Positions 29,331 to 37,832 of a DNA stretch of 64,000 nucleotides are shown here, piece by piece. The stretch comes from Paucibacter sp. KBW04 (GTDB lineage Bacteria > Pseudomonadota > Gammaproteobacteria > Burkholderiales > Burkholderiaceae_C), in contig NZ_QAJN01000016.1 of assembly GCF_003852425.1 (NCBI RefSeq), forward strand, positions 118,752 to 182,751, given 5' to 3'. The translations under genes were made by a program, and so were the position numbers. Position 1 is the stretch's first letter, and the number at the start of each line of letters is the position of its first letter. The notes beneath the pieces were generated by a model. It was not told the DNA's origin. It worked only from the letters and a program-made list of their open reading frames with translations, and ran no database searches.

Positions 29331-29387
29331 ATGAAGGCTGGATGAAGCGAGGCCGGGCTCACTCGCAGATGAAGACTTGATGAAGCG
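29331..29387. promoter_or_regulatory. Two copies of a TGAAG-N6-TGAAG direct repeat (probable response-regulator boxes)
   Basis: ATGAAGGCTGGATGAAGCG (29331-29349) and ATGAAGACTTGATGAAGCG (29369-29387) differ at two of 19 positions. Each contains two TGAAG half-sites exactly 11 bases apart, the helical-turn spacing used by OmpR-family dimers. They lie in the 205-base gap between the DUF3060 gene and the divergent response regulator gene, so the encoded regulator is the obvious candidate binder. Confidence 0.72.
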
Positions 29388-29486
29388 CAGCGGGCACAAG
29401 CGCTCGGGCGCTTGGCGCGCGCTTCTAGAATCCGCCGCTGCAACCCATAACCTCGCTTCTAGACGCATCCAAGAGCACGGCCCAGC

Positions 29487-30185
29487 ATGCCCAACATCCT
29501 TCTTGTTGAAGACGACATCCCCCTGGGCACTTCGCTACAGCGCGTGCTCACCATGGCTGGCTATCAGGTCGTGTGGTTGCGCAATGGCGGCGACGCCCGG
29601 CGTTTCTTGATCGATGCCGACTACGCCTTGCTGCTGCTGGACATCGGCCTGCCCGATGAGTTGGGCCTGGACTTGCTGGCCTGGTTCAGAAAGCTCGGGC
29701 GGTCCACGCCGGTCATGATGATCACCGCCCGCGACAGCGTGGGCGAACGCGTGCTGGGCTTGGACGCTGGCGCCGATGACTATCTGGGCAAGCCTTTTGC
29801 AATGGAGGAACTGCTCTCCCGTGTGCGCGCCTTGTTGCGTCGCAATAGCGGGCAGGCTAGCAATGTCTGGCAGCTGGGACCCTTGAGCATAGACACCAGC
29901 CGCCGACGGGTGCTGCTGGACGGCCAGGAGGTCAAGCTCTCGGTGCGCGAGTACGAAATCTTGCTGGCCTTGGCCGCCGAGCCGGGCCGTGTGCTGACGC
30001 GCGCTCAGATCGAGGCCAGCCACAGCGTGGCCGATACGCTGGACAGCAATGCCACCGACGTGCATGTCTACAAGCTGCGCAAAAAGCTTGGCAACGCCTG
30101 GATAGGCACGGTGCGCGGCGTGGGTTATGTGCTGGACTTGCCGGCCGCCGAAGAAGGCGCGGCCCCGCAGGCAGAAGCAAGATGA
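29487..30185 (+). CDS. OmpR-family response regulator (QseB/PmrA-like)
   Basis: Transcription factor of 232 residues. The receiver domain has the acidic pocket EDD (residues 8-10), phospho-acceptor Asp in LLLDIGLPD (about 51) and Lys in GKPF (about 101). The C-terminal winged-helix domain has LSVREYEILLALAAEPGRVLTR and the VHVYKLRKKL recognition region ending GVGYVLDLP. It overlaps the downstream kinase gene by four bases (ATGA), so the pair is co-translated. Context suggests it controls the divergent DUF3060-MipA genes and its own promoter through the TGAAG repeats. The signal is unknown. Confidence 0.94.
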   Translation: MPNILLVEDDIPLGTSLQRVLTMAGYQVVWLRNGGDARRFLIDADYALLLLDIGLPDELGLDLLAWFRKLGRSTPVMMITARDSVGERVLGLDAGADDYLGKPFAMEELLSRVRALLRRNSGQASNVWQLGPLSIDTSRRRVLLDGQEVKLSVREYEILLALAAEPGRVLTRAQIEASHSVADTLDSNATDVHVYKLRKKLGNAWIGTVRGVGYVLDLPAAEEGAAPQAEAR

Positions 30186-31639
30186 CAGACAAAGCAAAGC
30201 GGCAGCGGGGCGACGCAGCCAGCCACTATCCCTCGCTGATCTCCCGCCTGATCGCCTGGCAAGCCCTGGCCCTGCTCTTGGCCTGGCTGGTGCTGGCCTC
30301 TCTCTTCACCTGGCAGGCATTGCAAGTCGGGCATGAAGAGATCAAGGAGCGCCTGCAACAGCAGGGCCGCATTCTGGCCGAGGCCGCCAGCGCCAGCGTC
30401 CACGACGAGGCCGCGCTGCCGCAGGCCATGCGGGCGACGGAACAGGCTTTGCTAAAGGCCAGCGGGCGCGATCTGCTGGGCGAGCTGGGTGCGCCGCTCT
30501 ACCAGGTCTGGAGCCGGGACGGCCGCCTGCTCTACCGCAGCGCCAAAGCCCCAAGCCATGCCCTGGCGCCCAGGATGGAAGCGCAGAGCCAAGCGAAGTG
30601 GGGCGGCCAAGCCTGGCTGGTAGGCAGCATGGCCGACAGCCAGGGGCGCTTGACCTTGCAAATAGCCGAGGCCGAGAGCCTCAGCCTCAAAGCCGTTTTG
30701 CCCGTCTTGGCCGCCGTGCTGCAGGGCCAGCTGGGCGTGTTTCTTTGGCACGGGCTGGTGATTTGGATCTCGGTGCGCAGCGGGCTTGCCCCCCTGCGCC
30801 AATTGGCGCAGCGCATCTCGCAGCGCCGCGCCGGCGATCTGGCCCCGGTGCAGGTGGATCGCCTCTACGCCGAGACGGCCCCGGTGCTGAAGGAATTGAA
30901 TGAGTTGCTGGCCCACGAGGCCCAGCGCCTGGAAGCCGAGCGCCGCTTTCTGGCCGACGCGGCGCATGAGCTGCGCACGCCCTTGGCCGCCGTCAATGCC
31001 CAAGCGCATCTGCTGCTCAGCGAGCAAGACCCGCAGTCCCGCAACAGCGCGGCCAATGCGCTCAAGCAAGGCATCGCCCGGGTCTCGCATCTGCTGAGCC
31101 AGTTGTTATCCCTGGCCAAGGCGGAGGCCCAGCAAAGCCCCTGGACGGCCAGCCCCTTGGACGCTGCCGATCTGCTGCGCGGCCGGGTGGCCTTGCTGGC
31201 GGGCTTGGCGCGGCCGCGCGGCGTTGAGCTGTCTCTGCAAGCTCCTGACAAGCTGCCGTTCAGCCTGGAACGTGAGGGCTTTTGCTCCATCGCCGACAAC
31301 CTGATCGACAACGCCATCCGCTACACCGCCCCCGGCGGTCGGGTGGAGGTGAGCCTAGAGAGCGTCGAAGACTCGCTGATTTTGTGCGTGAGAGACGATG
31401 GGCGCGGCATCGCCGAGGCCCAGCGCGAACGTGTGTTCGAGCGTTTCTACCGAATCCCAGGCAGCAGCGAGCAGGGCACGGGCCTGGGCCTGGCCATCGT
31501 CAAACGCGTGGCCGACCGCATGCAGGCCGAGTTGGATTTTGTGGCCGGTCTGAGCGGCCGCGGGGTGGGCCTGCGCCTGCGTCTGGCCCCGGACCGAGGC
31601 ACAGGCGCAAGCCCAAGCGCCGGCATCAGCGTCGGCTGA
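30182..31639 (+). CDS. Sensor histidine kinase (QseC-like)
   Basis: Inner-membrane kinase of 485 residues paired with the preceding regulator. Two transmembrane segments (about residues 27-47 and 177-200) bracket a periplasmic sensor region of roughly 130 residues with no recognised ligand motif. A HAMP-like linker (SGLAPLRQLAQRISQR) leads to the HisKA domain with the phospho-acceptor in DAAHELRTPLAA (about 260), then an ATPase domain with IADNLIDNAIRY (N box), DDGRGI (G1) and GTGLGLAIVKRV (G2). All catalytic boxes are intact. Its 3' end overlaps the convergent DUF883 gene by 14 bases. Confidence 0.94.
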   Translation: MTDKAKRQRGDAASHYPSLISRLIAWQALALLLAWLVLASLFTWQALQVGHEEIKERLQQQGRILAEAASASVHDEAALPQAMRATEQALLKASGRDLLGELGAPLYQVWSRDGRLLYRSAKAPSHALAPRMEAQSQAKWGGQAWLVGSMADSQGRLTLQIAEAESLSLKAVLPVLAAVLQGQLGVFLWHGLVIWISVRSGLAPLRQLAQRISQRRAGDLAPVQVDRLYAETAPVLKELNELLAHEAQRLEAERRFLADAAHELRTPLAAVNAQAHLLLSEQDPQSRNSAANALKQGIARVSHLLSQLLSLAKAEAQQSPWTASPLDAADLLRGRVALLAGLARPRGVELSLQAPDKLPFSLEREGFCSIADNLIDNAIRYTAPGGRVEVSLESVEDSLILCVRDDGRGIAEAQRERVFERFYRIPGSSEQGTGLGLAIVKRVADRMQAELDFVAGLSGRGVGLRLRLAPDRGTGASPSAGISVG

Positions 31640-31937
31640 TCAACATGCCCAGCAGCAGGCCCACGCCGGCGGCGACGCCGATGGACTGCCAGGGGTTCTC
31701 ATGCACATAGGCGTCGGTGGCGCGGCCCGCGGCCTTGGCTTTTTCAACGGCAGCATCTTGCAGATCGGCCAGATTGCGCTTGGCGCGGTCCAGGCTGTCT
31801 TGCACCTTGGCACGCAACTCGGAGGCACCCTCGCCGGCCGAACCCGCCGTCGCACGCAGCAGGCTTTCGGCCTCGGCGACCACGGAATGCAGATCGGCCA
31901 TCAGGCGGTCGCGTTGAACGGTGTTGATTTCATTCAT
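31626..31937 (-). CDS. DUF883 family membrane-anchored protein (YqjD/ElaB-like)
   Basis: Small protein of 103 residues: a long amphipathic, Ala/Glu-rich helical region (LHSVVAEAESLLRATAG and KVQDSLDRAKRNLADL) followed by a C-terminal transmembrane anchor (SIGVAAGVGLLLGML) ending in basic ISRR. In E. coli such C-tail-anchored proteins bind ribosomes at the membrane in stationary phase. ATG 31937 follows AAGGAGTG, an excellent ribosome-binding site. It is separated from the YqjE/YqjK-like pair at 24814-25551, with which it forms one operon in enterobacteria. Confidence 0.88.
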   Translation of the reverse strand: MNEINTVQRDRLMADLHSVVAEAESLLRATAGSAGEGASELRAKVQDSLDRAKRNLADLQDAAVEKAKAAGRATDAYVHENPWQSIGVAAGVGLLLGMLISRR

Positions 31938-31966
31938 GGGGTTCACTCCTTGATATTGTGTTGAAG

Positions 31967-31995
31967 AAAAAGGCCGGGCTTGGGCAAAGCCCGGC
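31967..31995 (-). terminator. Intrinsic terminator of the alanine dehydrogenase gene
   Basis: On the minus strand, perfect stem GCCGGGCTT / AAGCCCGGC with loop TGCCC, followed by CTTTTTCTT. It lies 50 bases after the ald stop and before the DUF883 start, separating the two units. Confidence 0.85.
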
Positions 31996-32044
31996 GCCTT
32001 TCGGCCCGGCCAAGAATCAGGCGCTGATCCCACCATAGCGCAGC

Positions 32045-33160
32045 TCAGGCGAGAAGACTATCTGGGGGCATAAACGCATATCCCAAGTCCCGGGCAACGG
32101 CTTCATAAGTGATATGGCCTTGGGCCACGTTCAGGCCGGCGCGCAGATGGGGGTTGTCTTTGAGCGCCTGCTTCCAACCCTTGTCGGCCAAGGCCACGGC
32201 ATGACCAATCGTCGCGTTATTGAGCGCAAAGGTGGAGGTGCGCGCCACGGCACCGGGCATATTGGCCACGCAGTAGTGCACCACGCCGTCCACCACAAAC
32301 GTGGGCTCGGCATGGGTGGTGGCATGCGAGGTCTCGAAGCAGCCGCCTTGGTCGATGGCCACGTCCACCACCACTGCGCCCTTCTTCATGCGCGAGATCA
32401 GCTCGCGCGTCACCAGCTTGGGCGCCGCCGCGCCGGGGATCAGCACGCCGCCAATCACCAGATCGGCCGACAGCACCGCCTCCTCCACACTCGCCACATT
32501 GGAGTACTGGGTGCTGATGCGATTGCCAAACACCAGATCGAGCTGGCGCAGGCGGTCCACGTTTTTGTCCAGCACGGTGACGCGGGCGCCCATGCCCACC
32601 GCCATCTGCAAGGCATGGGTTCCCACCACGCCGCCGCCCAAAATCACCACATGGGCGGGCGCCACGCCGGGCACTCCGCCCAAGAGCACGCCCATGCCGC
32701 CCTTGCTTTTTTCCAGATGGGCCGCGCCGGCCTGGATGGACATGCGGCCCGCCACCTCGCTCATGGGGGCCAGCAGGGGTAGGCCGCCGCCGGGTGCGGT
32801 GACGGTTTCATAAGCGATACAGATGGCGCCACTCTTGACCAGGGCCGCGGTCTGCTCCGGGTCGGGCGCCAGATGCAGATAGGTGTAGAGGATCTGACCC
32901 GCGCGCAGCATGGCGCATTCCTGCGGCTGCGGCTCCTTGACCTTGACGATCATCTCGGACTGCGCAAACACCGTGGCCGCATCGGGCGCCAAGCTGGCAC
33001 CGGCCGCAACATAGTGCTCGTCCAGCAAACCGATGGCGGCGCCCGCCCCTGTTTGCACCAGCACCGAGTGCCCGCGCGATGTCAGCTCGCGCACGCTGGC
33101 GGGCGTCAGGCCCACGCGGTACTCGTGATTCTTGATTTCCTTGGGGCAACCAATCTTCAT
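32045..33160 (-). CDS. ald: Alanine dehydrogenase
   Basis: NAD-dependent enzyme converting L-alanine to pyruvate and ammonium (and the reverse); cytoplasmic, 371 residues, the standard length. Starts [20 protein letters not shown], the family hallmark. Catalytic residues are visible: Lys in VKVKEPQ (about 75), His in YTYLHLAPD (about 96) and Asp in VDVAIDQGG (about 270). The Rossmann motif is [13 protein letters not shown] (about 170-182). AAGGAGAC precedes ATG 33160. It is monocistronic with its own terminator, divergent from the phosphofructokinase gene. Both products meet at pyruvate metabolism, but shared regulation is only a guess. Confidence 0.97.
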   Translation of the reverse strand: MKIGCPKEIKNHEYRVGLTPASVRELTSRGHSVLVQTGAGAAIGLLDEHYVAAGASLAPDAATVFAQSEMIVKVKEPQPQECAMLRAGQILYTYLHLAPDPEQTAALVKSGAICIAYETVTAPGGGLPLLAPMSEVAGRMSIQAGAAHLEKSKGGMGVLLGGVPGVAPAHVVILGGGVVGTHALQMAVGMGARVTVLDKNVDRLRQLDLVFGNRISTQYSNVASVEEAVLSADLVIGGVLIPGAAAPKLVTRELISRMKKGAVVVDVAIDQGGCFETSHATTHAEPTFVVDGVVHYCVANMPGAVARTSTFALNNATIGHAVALADKGWKQALKDNPHLRAGLNVAQGHITYEAVARDLGYAFMPPDSLLA

Positions 33161-33343
33161 GCTTGTCTCCTTGGCGCTGCGGCCATTGCTTCTTGATTTG
33201 GACGCTGATTTGTACGACTAGCGCCCAAGAAAGTGAAGCTGCATCTGCGGCGCTTCAGAGTCATAAGGGAAACTGATGTGCGGCGGGCCGGGTGCTGGGT
33301 GCAAACTCAGGCCATCGCCAGCAAGCACCCGCGGAGTTCAAGC

Positions 33344-34567
33344 ATGAAACCAGCCAAGATCCTCGTCGCCCAGGGCGGCGGGCCGACCGCCGTCATCAAC
33401 CAGTCCATGGTGGGCGTGGTGCTGGAGGCGCGGCGCCAGGCCCAGGTTCAGGCCGTCTACGGCGCCTGGCACGGCATGCGCGGCATCATCAACGAAGACT
33501 TCGTCGACCTGGGCCAGGAAACCAGCCACAACCTGGAGCTGGTGGCCGGCACGCCCTCCTCCGCCCTGGGCTCCACCCGCGACAAACCCGACGCCGCCTA
33601 CTGCCACCAGATCTTCCAGGTGCTGCAGGCCCACGGCATTACGCACTTTTTCAATATTGGTGGCAACGACTCCTCCGACAGCGTGCGCATCGTCAGCGAG
33701 GAGGCGGCCGCCGCCAATTACCCGCTGCGCTGCATCCACATTCCCAAGACGATTGACAACGATCTGGTGGAAAACGATCACACGCCCGGCTTCCCCTCCG
33801 CCGCGCGCTTTGTGGCCCAGGCCTTTGCCGGCGCCAATCTCGACAACGCCGCCCTGCCCGGCGTCTACCTGGGCGTGGTGATGGGCCGCCACGCGGGCTT
33901 TTTGACGGCGGCCGCCAGCCTCGGAAAGAAGTTCCCCGACGACGGCCCGCATCTGATCTATCTGCCCGAACGGGTGTTCGAGTTGGAGCGCTTTCTGGCC
34001 GATGTGAAGGCCGTGTACGAGCGCCATGGCCGCTGCGTCATCGCTGTGTCTGAGGGCATACACGATGCCGCCGGTGAACCCATACTCGCCCAGCTCGCGC
34101 CCCAGCTGGACCGCGACGCCCATGGCAATGTGCAGCTTTCCGGCACCGGCGCCCTGGCCGATCTGCTATGCGAACAAATCAAATCCCGCCTCAAGATCAA
34201 GCGGGTGCGGGGCGACACCTTTGGCTATTTGCAGCGCAGCTTCATCGGCTGCGTCTCCGATGTGGACCAACGCGAGGCCCGCGAGGTGGGCGAGAAAGCG
34301 GTGCAATTTGCCTTCCACGGCACGCGCGATGGCTCGGTCGCGATCAAGCGGGTGGGCAATTACTCGGTCGATTACGAGCTGCTGCCCCTGAGCGCCGTGG
34401 CCGGCAAGACCCGGGTGATGGAAGACGTGTTCATCGCCGCCAGCGGCACCGATGTGACCGATGCCTTCCGGCTTTATCTGCGCCCCTTGCTGGGTTCGGG
34501 CATGCCCGACGCCTTCCGTCTGCGGCCCAATCCGGTGGCCAAGATTTTGAACTCCTCCGGCGGTTGA
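33344..34567 (+). CDS. 6-phosphofructokinase, PPi-dependent type
   Basis: Phosphorylates fructose 6-phosphate, reversibly if pyrophosphate is the donor. The 407-residue protein starts at ATG 33344 after GGAG; the in-frame upstream extension is non-family. The nucleotide/PPi loop reads GGNDS, with Asp at the position that is Gly in ATP enzymes, and the catalytic loop reads PKTIDNDL, with Lys in place of the Gly of PGTIDND. These two replacements are the known signature of PPi-dependent phosphofructokinases. Substrate-binding motifs MGRHAGFLT and the GYLQRS-like FGYLQRS segment follow. A PPi enzyme makes this step usable for both glycolysis and gluconeogenesis. Confidence 0.93.
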   Translation: MKPAKILVAQGGGPTAVINQSMVGVVLEARRQAQVQAVYGAWHGMRGIINEDFVDLGQETSHNLELVAGTPSSALGSTRDKPDAAYCHQIFQVLQAHGITHFFNIGGNDSSDSVRIVSEEAAAANYPLRCIHIPKTIDNDLVENDHTPGFPSAARFVAQAFAGANLDNAALPGVYLGVVMGRHAGFLTAAASLGKKFPDDGPHLIYLPERVFELERFLADVKAVYERHGRCVIAVSEGIHDAAGEPILAQLAPQLDRDAHGNVQLSGTGALADLLCEQIKSRLKIKRVRGDTFGYLQRSFIGCVSDVDQREAREVGEKAVQFAFHGTRDGSVAIKRVGNYSVDYELLPLSAVAGKTRVMEDVFIAASGTDVTDAFRLYLRPLLGSGMPDAFRLRPNPVAKILNSSGG

Positions 34568-34623
34568 CACGCCGACCGACCCAAACAGGGGACGGCGCCG
34601 ACACGGGGAGGAATTAGACTGAG

Positions 34624-34646
34624 TCCCTCACTCCCTCACTCCCTCA
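34624..34646. repeat. Short tandem repeat (8-base unit, 2.9 copies) in the fecR-like leader
   Basis: Unit TCCCTCAC repeated almost three times immediately upstream of the FecR-domain gene, ending ten bases before its ATG and running into the ribosome-binding region (AGGGA). Confidence 0.6.
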
Positions 34647-34655
34647 GGGATTGCC

Positions 34656-35138
34656 ATGAAAAATTTCAACACCCCATCGTTTGCACGCGGCCTACTCACT
34701 TGTACCTTGGCATCTGCCCTGGCCTTGCTGGCCTGCGGCGCGGCCCAGGCCGAGGAGGGCATAGGCCGTGTCAAACGCCTCAGCGGCCAGGTCAGCCTGG
34801 ACCGCGCCGGCCAGACCCTGCCCGTGCAGGTAGGCATGGTGCTGCAGCAAGGCGACCGCCTGCGCACCGGCGCCGATGGCGCGGCGGGGCTCACGCTCAA
34901 CGACGACACCTTGCTCACCGCCGGCCCTAACAGCAGCCTGCTGCTGAGCGCTTTCAGCTTCAACCCCACCACCCACGAGGGCGGCATGGACGCCACCCTC
35001 TCGCGCGGCAGCCTGCATGTGGTCAGCGGTCTGATCACCAAAAAGGCGCCCGACAAGGTCACGTTCAAGGCGCGCAGCGTGGTGCTGGGCGTGCGAGGCA
35101 CCGAATTCATCATTGACGCGCCCGGAGACGAGAGCTGA
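34656..35138 (+). CDS. FecR domain exported protein
   Basis: Periplasmic protein of 160 residues with a signal peptide (about residues 1-32, ending AAQA). The rest is a FecR domain: GRVKRLSGQVSLDRAGQ, VGMVLQQGDRLRTGADGAAGLTL and the closing VLGVRGTEF motif. Such stand-alone FecR domains lack the anti-sigma and membrane parts of true FecR and often precede CHASE2 cyclases or autotransporter-like systems. Its stop overlaps the ATG of the OmpA-type lipoprotein (TGATG), so the three genes 34656-37793 form one operon. It probably acts as a periplasmic sensing or scaffold partner of the cyclase (inferred). Confidence 0.9.
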   Translation: MKNFNTPSFARGLLTCTLASALALLACGAAQAEEGIGRVKRLSGQVSLDRAGQTLPVQVGMVLQQGDRLRTGADGAAGLTLNDDTLLTAGPNSSLLLSAFSFNPTTHEGGMDATLSRGSLHVVSGLITKKAPDKVTFKARSVVLGVRGTEFIIDAPGDES

Positions 35139-35758
35139 TGCCCGCCTCAAAATTTCTTAGATCTGCCCTGGGCGCCGCCCTCTTGCTGGGCCTGCTGGCC
35201 TTGCAAGGCTGCCAAACCCCGCGCGAACGGGTGATCCTCTTGCCCAAGGCCGATGGCAGCCCCAGCGGCGTGGTGACGGTGCAGTCCACGAGCGGTGCCA
35301 GCCTGCGCCTGGATCAAAGCTATGCCCAGGTTGACGCAGGCACGGCCGGTGAACTCAAAGCCGGCCAGAGCAATGCCGAGACGGTGCAAAAAGAGTACGG
35401 CGCCTTGCTGGCCATGCAGCCCACCAAGCCGCACAGCTTCATCGTTAACTTCCGGACCAACTCGAATGAGCTGACGGCCGAGACCGCCCCCGTCGTGGCC
35501 CTGGTGCGCGATGCCCTGATGTCGCTCAATGGCGGCGAGCTGGTCGTCATCGGCCACACCGACCGGGTCGGCTCGGTCGAAGCCAATGACAAGCTCTCCC
35601 TGGTGCGCGCCGAGACGGTGCGCGAGCTGCTGGTGCGCCAAGGCATCCCACGCGAGAAGATCACGGTGGCCGGCCGCGGCGAACGCGAGCCCCTGGTGGC
35701 CACGGCCGATGAGGTGGCCGAGGCGCGCAACCGACGTGTCGAAATCAAGCTCAGGTAA
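35138..35758 (+). CDS. OmpA-family lipoprotein
   Basis: Outer-membrane or periplasmic lipoprotein of 206 residues with lipobox LQGC (Cys about 25). The C-terminal OmpA domain (about 105-206) has the peptidoglycan-binding signature: FRTNSNELT, VVIGHTDRVGSVEANDKLSLVRAETVRELL (as GHTDRVGS and LSLVRAETV) and ARNRRVEIKL. It should anchor the complex to the cell wall. It overlaps the FecR gene by one base and its 3' end overlaps the start of the cyclase gene, showing translational coupling across the operon. Confidence 0.92.
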   Translation: MPASKFLRSALGAALLLGLLALQGCQTPRERVILLPKADGSPSGVVTVQSTSGASLRLDQSYAQVDAGTAGELKAGQSNAETVQKEYGALLAMQPTKPHSFIVNFRTNSNELTAETAPVVALVRDALMSLNGGELVVIGHTDRVGSVEANDKLSLVRAETVRELLVRQGIPREKITVAGRGEREPLVATADEVAEARNRRVEIKLR

Positions 35759-37793
35759 GCCGGCCCCAAGCCAAGCCAGCGCCTCCACCCGGGCCCTGGC
35801 CTGGCTGCGCTGGCTGGGCGGCAGCGTCTTGCTGATCCTGCTGCTGGCGCACGCCACCCGCTATCTGGAGCTGGCGCCGGTGCAGGCCCTGGATCGCTAT
35901 CTCTACGACGCACGCCTCGCCCTGCTGGCACCCACCGAGCCCGACCCGCGCATCGTCATCGTCGACATCGACGAGCGCGCCCTGGCCGAGCACGGCCGCT
36001 GGCCCTGGCGCCGAGGCCTGATCGCCGAGCTGATCGAAACCAGCTTCAAAGACCAAGGCGCCCTGCTGCTGGGCATGGACCTGATCCTGGCCGAAGCCGA
36101 CGAAAGCTCCGGCCTGTTGGCGCTCGAACGCCTGGAAGCCGGCCCCCTGCGGGCCAACGCCGCCTTTGCCGATCAGCTGGCCCTGCTGCGCCCCAAGCTG
36201 GACGAGGACGGCCGCCTGGCCCAGGTGATGCAAGCGCACCCAGTGGTGCTGGGCTTTTATTTCTCCGACGGCCGCAACTCCGCGCGCAGCGCCGCCCTGC
36301 CCGCCCCGGCCATGACGGCCTCCAGCCCGGCTCTGCAAGCCCTGCCCGGCTGGGAGGGCCATGGCGGCAATCTGGCGCGGCTGCAGGCCGCCGCCGGCCA
36401 AGCTGGCTTTTTGAATGCGGTGGCGGACGAAGACGGCATCACCCGCCGCAGCCTCTTGCTGGCGCGCCAAGACGGCGGCATCTACGCCTCCCTGCCTTTG
36501 GTGCTGGCCCAGACCCTGTTGGGCACCTCCGGCATGCAGCCGCCCATGCAAGCCGTATACGCCGAGGACGGGCACTGGCTGGGCCTGCAGCTCAACACAG
36601 CGCGCGGCCCCTTGCGCCTGCACACCGACGACGAAGGTGCGGCCCTGATCCCCTTCCGCGCCCGCAGCGGCGACTACGCGCACTACTCGGCCGCCGATGT
36701 GCTGGCCGGCCGCCTCGCGCCGAACGCCTTGCGCGGCCGCGTCGTGCTGCTGGGCAGCAGCGCGCCGGGCCTGCTGGACCAACGTGCCACACCTTTGCAG
36801 CCCTCTTACGCGGGCGTGGCCGTGCATGCCAGCATGCTCAGCGGCATTCTGGACGGCCGCCTGGCCCACACGCCCAGCCACGCCCCCTTGCTAGAAGTGG
36901 CCTTGCTGCTGCTGATCGGCCTGCCCCTGCTGCTGGCCTCACCGCGCATGAGTTTTGCGCAAAGCAGCGGCTTGTTGGCTGGGCTGTTGCTGGCCCTGCT
37001 GGCCCTCAATCTCTGGGCCTGGCAGGGCTGGCATGAGGCCTGGCCCCTGGCCAGCCCACTCTGCCTGATCGCCGGCATGGCCACCTTGCAACTGGTGATC
37101 GCCAACTTTGGCGCCCGCGGCGCCCGCCGGCAGCTGACACGCTTGTTTGGCCATTACCTGCCCCCGGCCCTGGTCGAGGAGATGAGCCGCAGCCCCGAGC
37201 GCTACACCATGGCCAGCCGCAGCGCCCAGCTGACGGTGATTTTTGTCGACGTCAAAGGCTTTACCGGCCTGTCGGAACACCTCAATCCCACCGAGCTGGC
37301 CGAGTTGATGAACGAGTACTTCAGCGCCATGGCCGGCATCATCGGCCGCCACCGCGGCACCCTGGACAAGTTCATGGGCGACGCGGTGATGGCCTTCTGG
37401 GGCGCACCGCTTGCCGACGCTCACCATGCCCGCCACGCGGTGGAAGCGGCCCTGGCCATGCATGAGCGCCTGGGCGAACTGAACCGGCGCTTTGCCGCGC
37501 GCGGCTGGCCCCAGTTGGCCATCAGCATCGGCATCAACAGCGGCAATATGGTGGTGGGTGACCTGGGCTCACGCCAGCGCCGCGCCTACACGGTGCTGGG
37601 CGATGCCGTCAATCTGGCCGCCCGCCTGCAAGCCCTGTGTGCCGAGCGCGGCGCCGACATCCTGATCGGCGCCAGCACCCAAGCCGCCATCGCCAAAGAA
37701 TCCAGCGCCTGGCCTTTAAGCCGCCCCTGCACCAGCCTGGGCGAGGTCCATGTGCGCGGGCGCGAGGCCCCGGTCGAGGTGTTCCAGCTGTAG
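35709..37793 (+). CDS. CHASE2 domain adenylate cyclase (class III)
   Basis: Membrane enzyme expected to make cAMP from ATP in response to a periplasmic signal. A first transmembrane helix (WLGGSVLLILLLAHA) leads to a periplasmic CHASE2 domain (YDARLALL, IVIVDIDERALAEHGRWPW, AILDGRLAH-like end), then a three-helix membrane block and a C-terminal cyclase domain. Metal-binding Asp residues are in IFVDVKGFTG and FMGDAVMAFWG; the Lys in LDKFMGD and Asp in VLGDAVNLAARL specify ATP over GTP. Start is uncertain: ATG 35709 or GTG 35736, both inside the OmpA-type gene. Regulated presumably with FecR and OmpA partners. Confidence 0.9.
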   Translation: MRWPRRATDVSKSSSGKPAPSQASASTRALAWLRWLGGSVLLILLLAHATRYLELAPVQALDRYLYDARLALLAPTEPDPRIVIVDIDERALAEHGRWPWRRGLIAELIETSFKDQGALLLGMDLILAEADESSGLLALERLEAGPLRANAAFADQLALLRPKLDEDGRLAQVMQAHPVVLGFYFSDGRNSARSAALPAPAMTASSPALQALPGWEGHGGNLARLQAAAGQAGFLNAVADEDGITRRSLLLARQDGGIYASLPLVLAQTLLGTSGMQPPMQAVYAEDGHWLGLQLNTARGPLRLHTDDEGAALIPFRARSGDYAHYSAADVLAGRLAPNALRGRVVLLGSSAPGLLDQRATPLQPSYAGVAVHASMLSGILDGRLAHTPSHAPLLEVALLLLIGLPLLLASPRMSFAQSSGLLAGLLLALLALNLWAWQGWHEAWPLASPLCLIAGMATLQLVIANFGARGARRQLTRLFGHYLPPALVEEMSRSPERYTMASRSAQLTVIFVDVKGFTGLSEHLNPTELAELMNEYFSAMAGIIGRHRGTLDKFMGDAVMAFWGAPLADAHHARHAVEAALAMHERLGELNRRFAARGWPQLAISIGINSGNMVVGDLGSRQRRAYTVLGDAVNLAARLQALCAERGADILIGASTQAAIAKESSAWPLSRPCTSLGEVHVRGREAPVEVFQL

Positions 37794-37832
37794 CATCCCG
37801 GCTCACAGACTCACTCCCCCGGAGCATCCACC

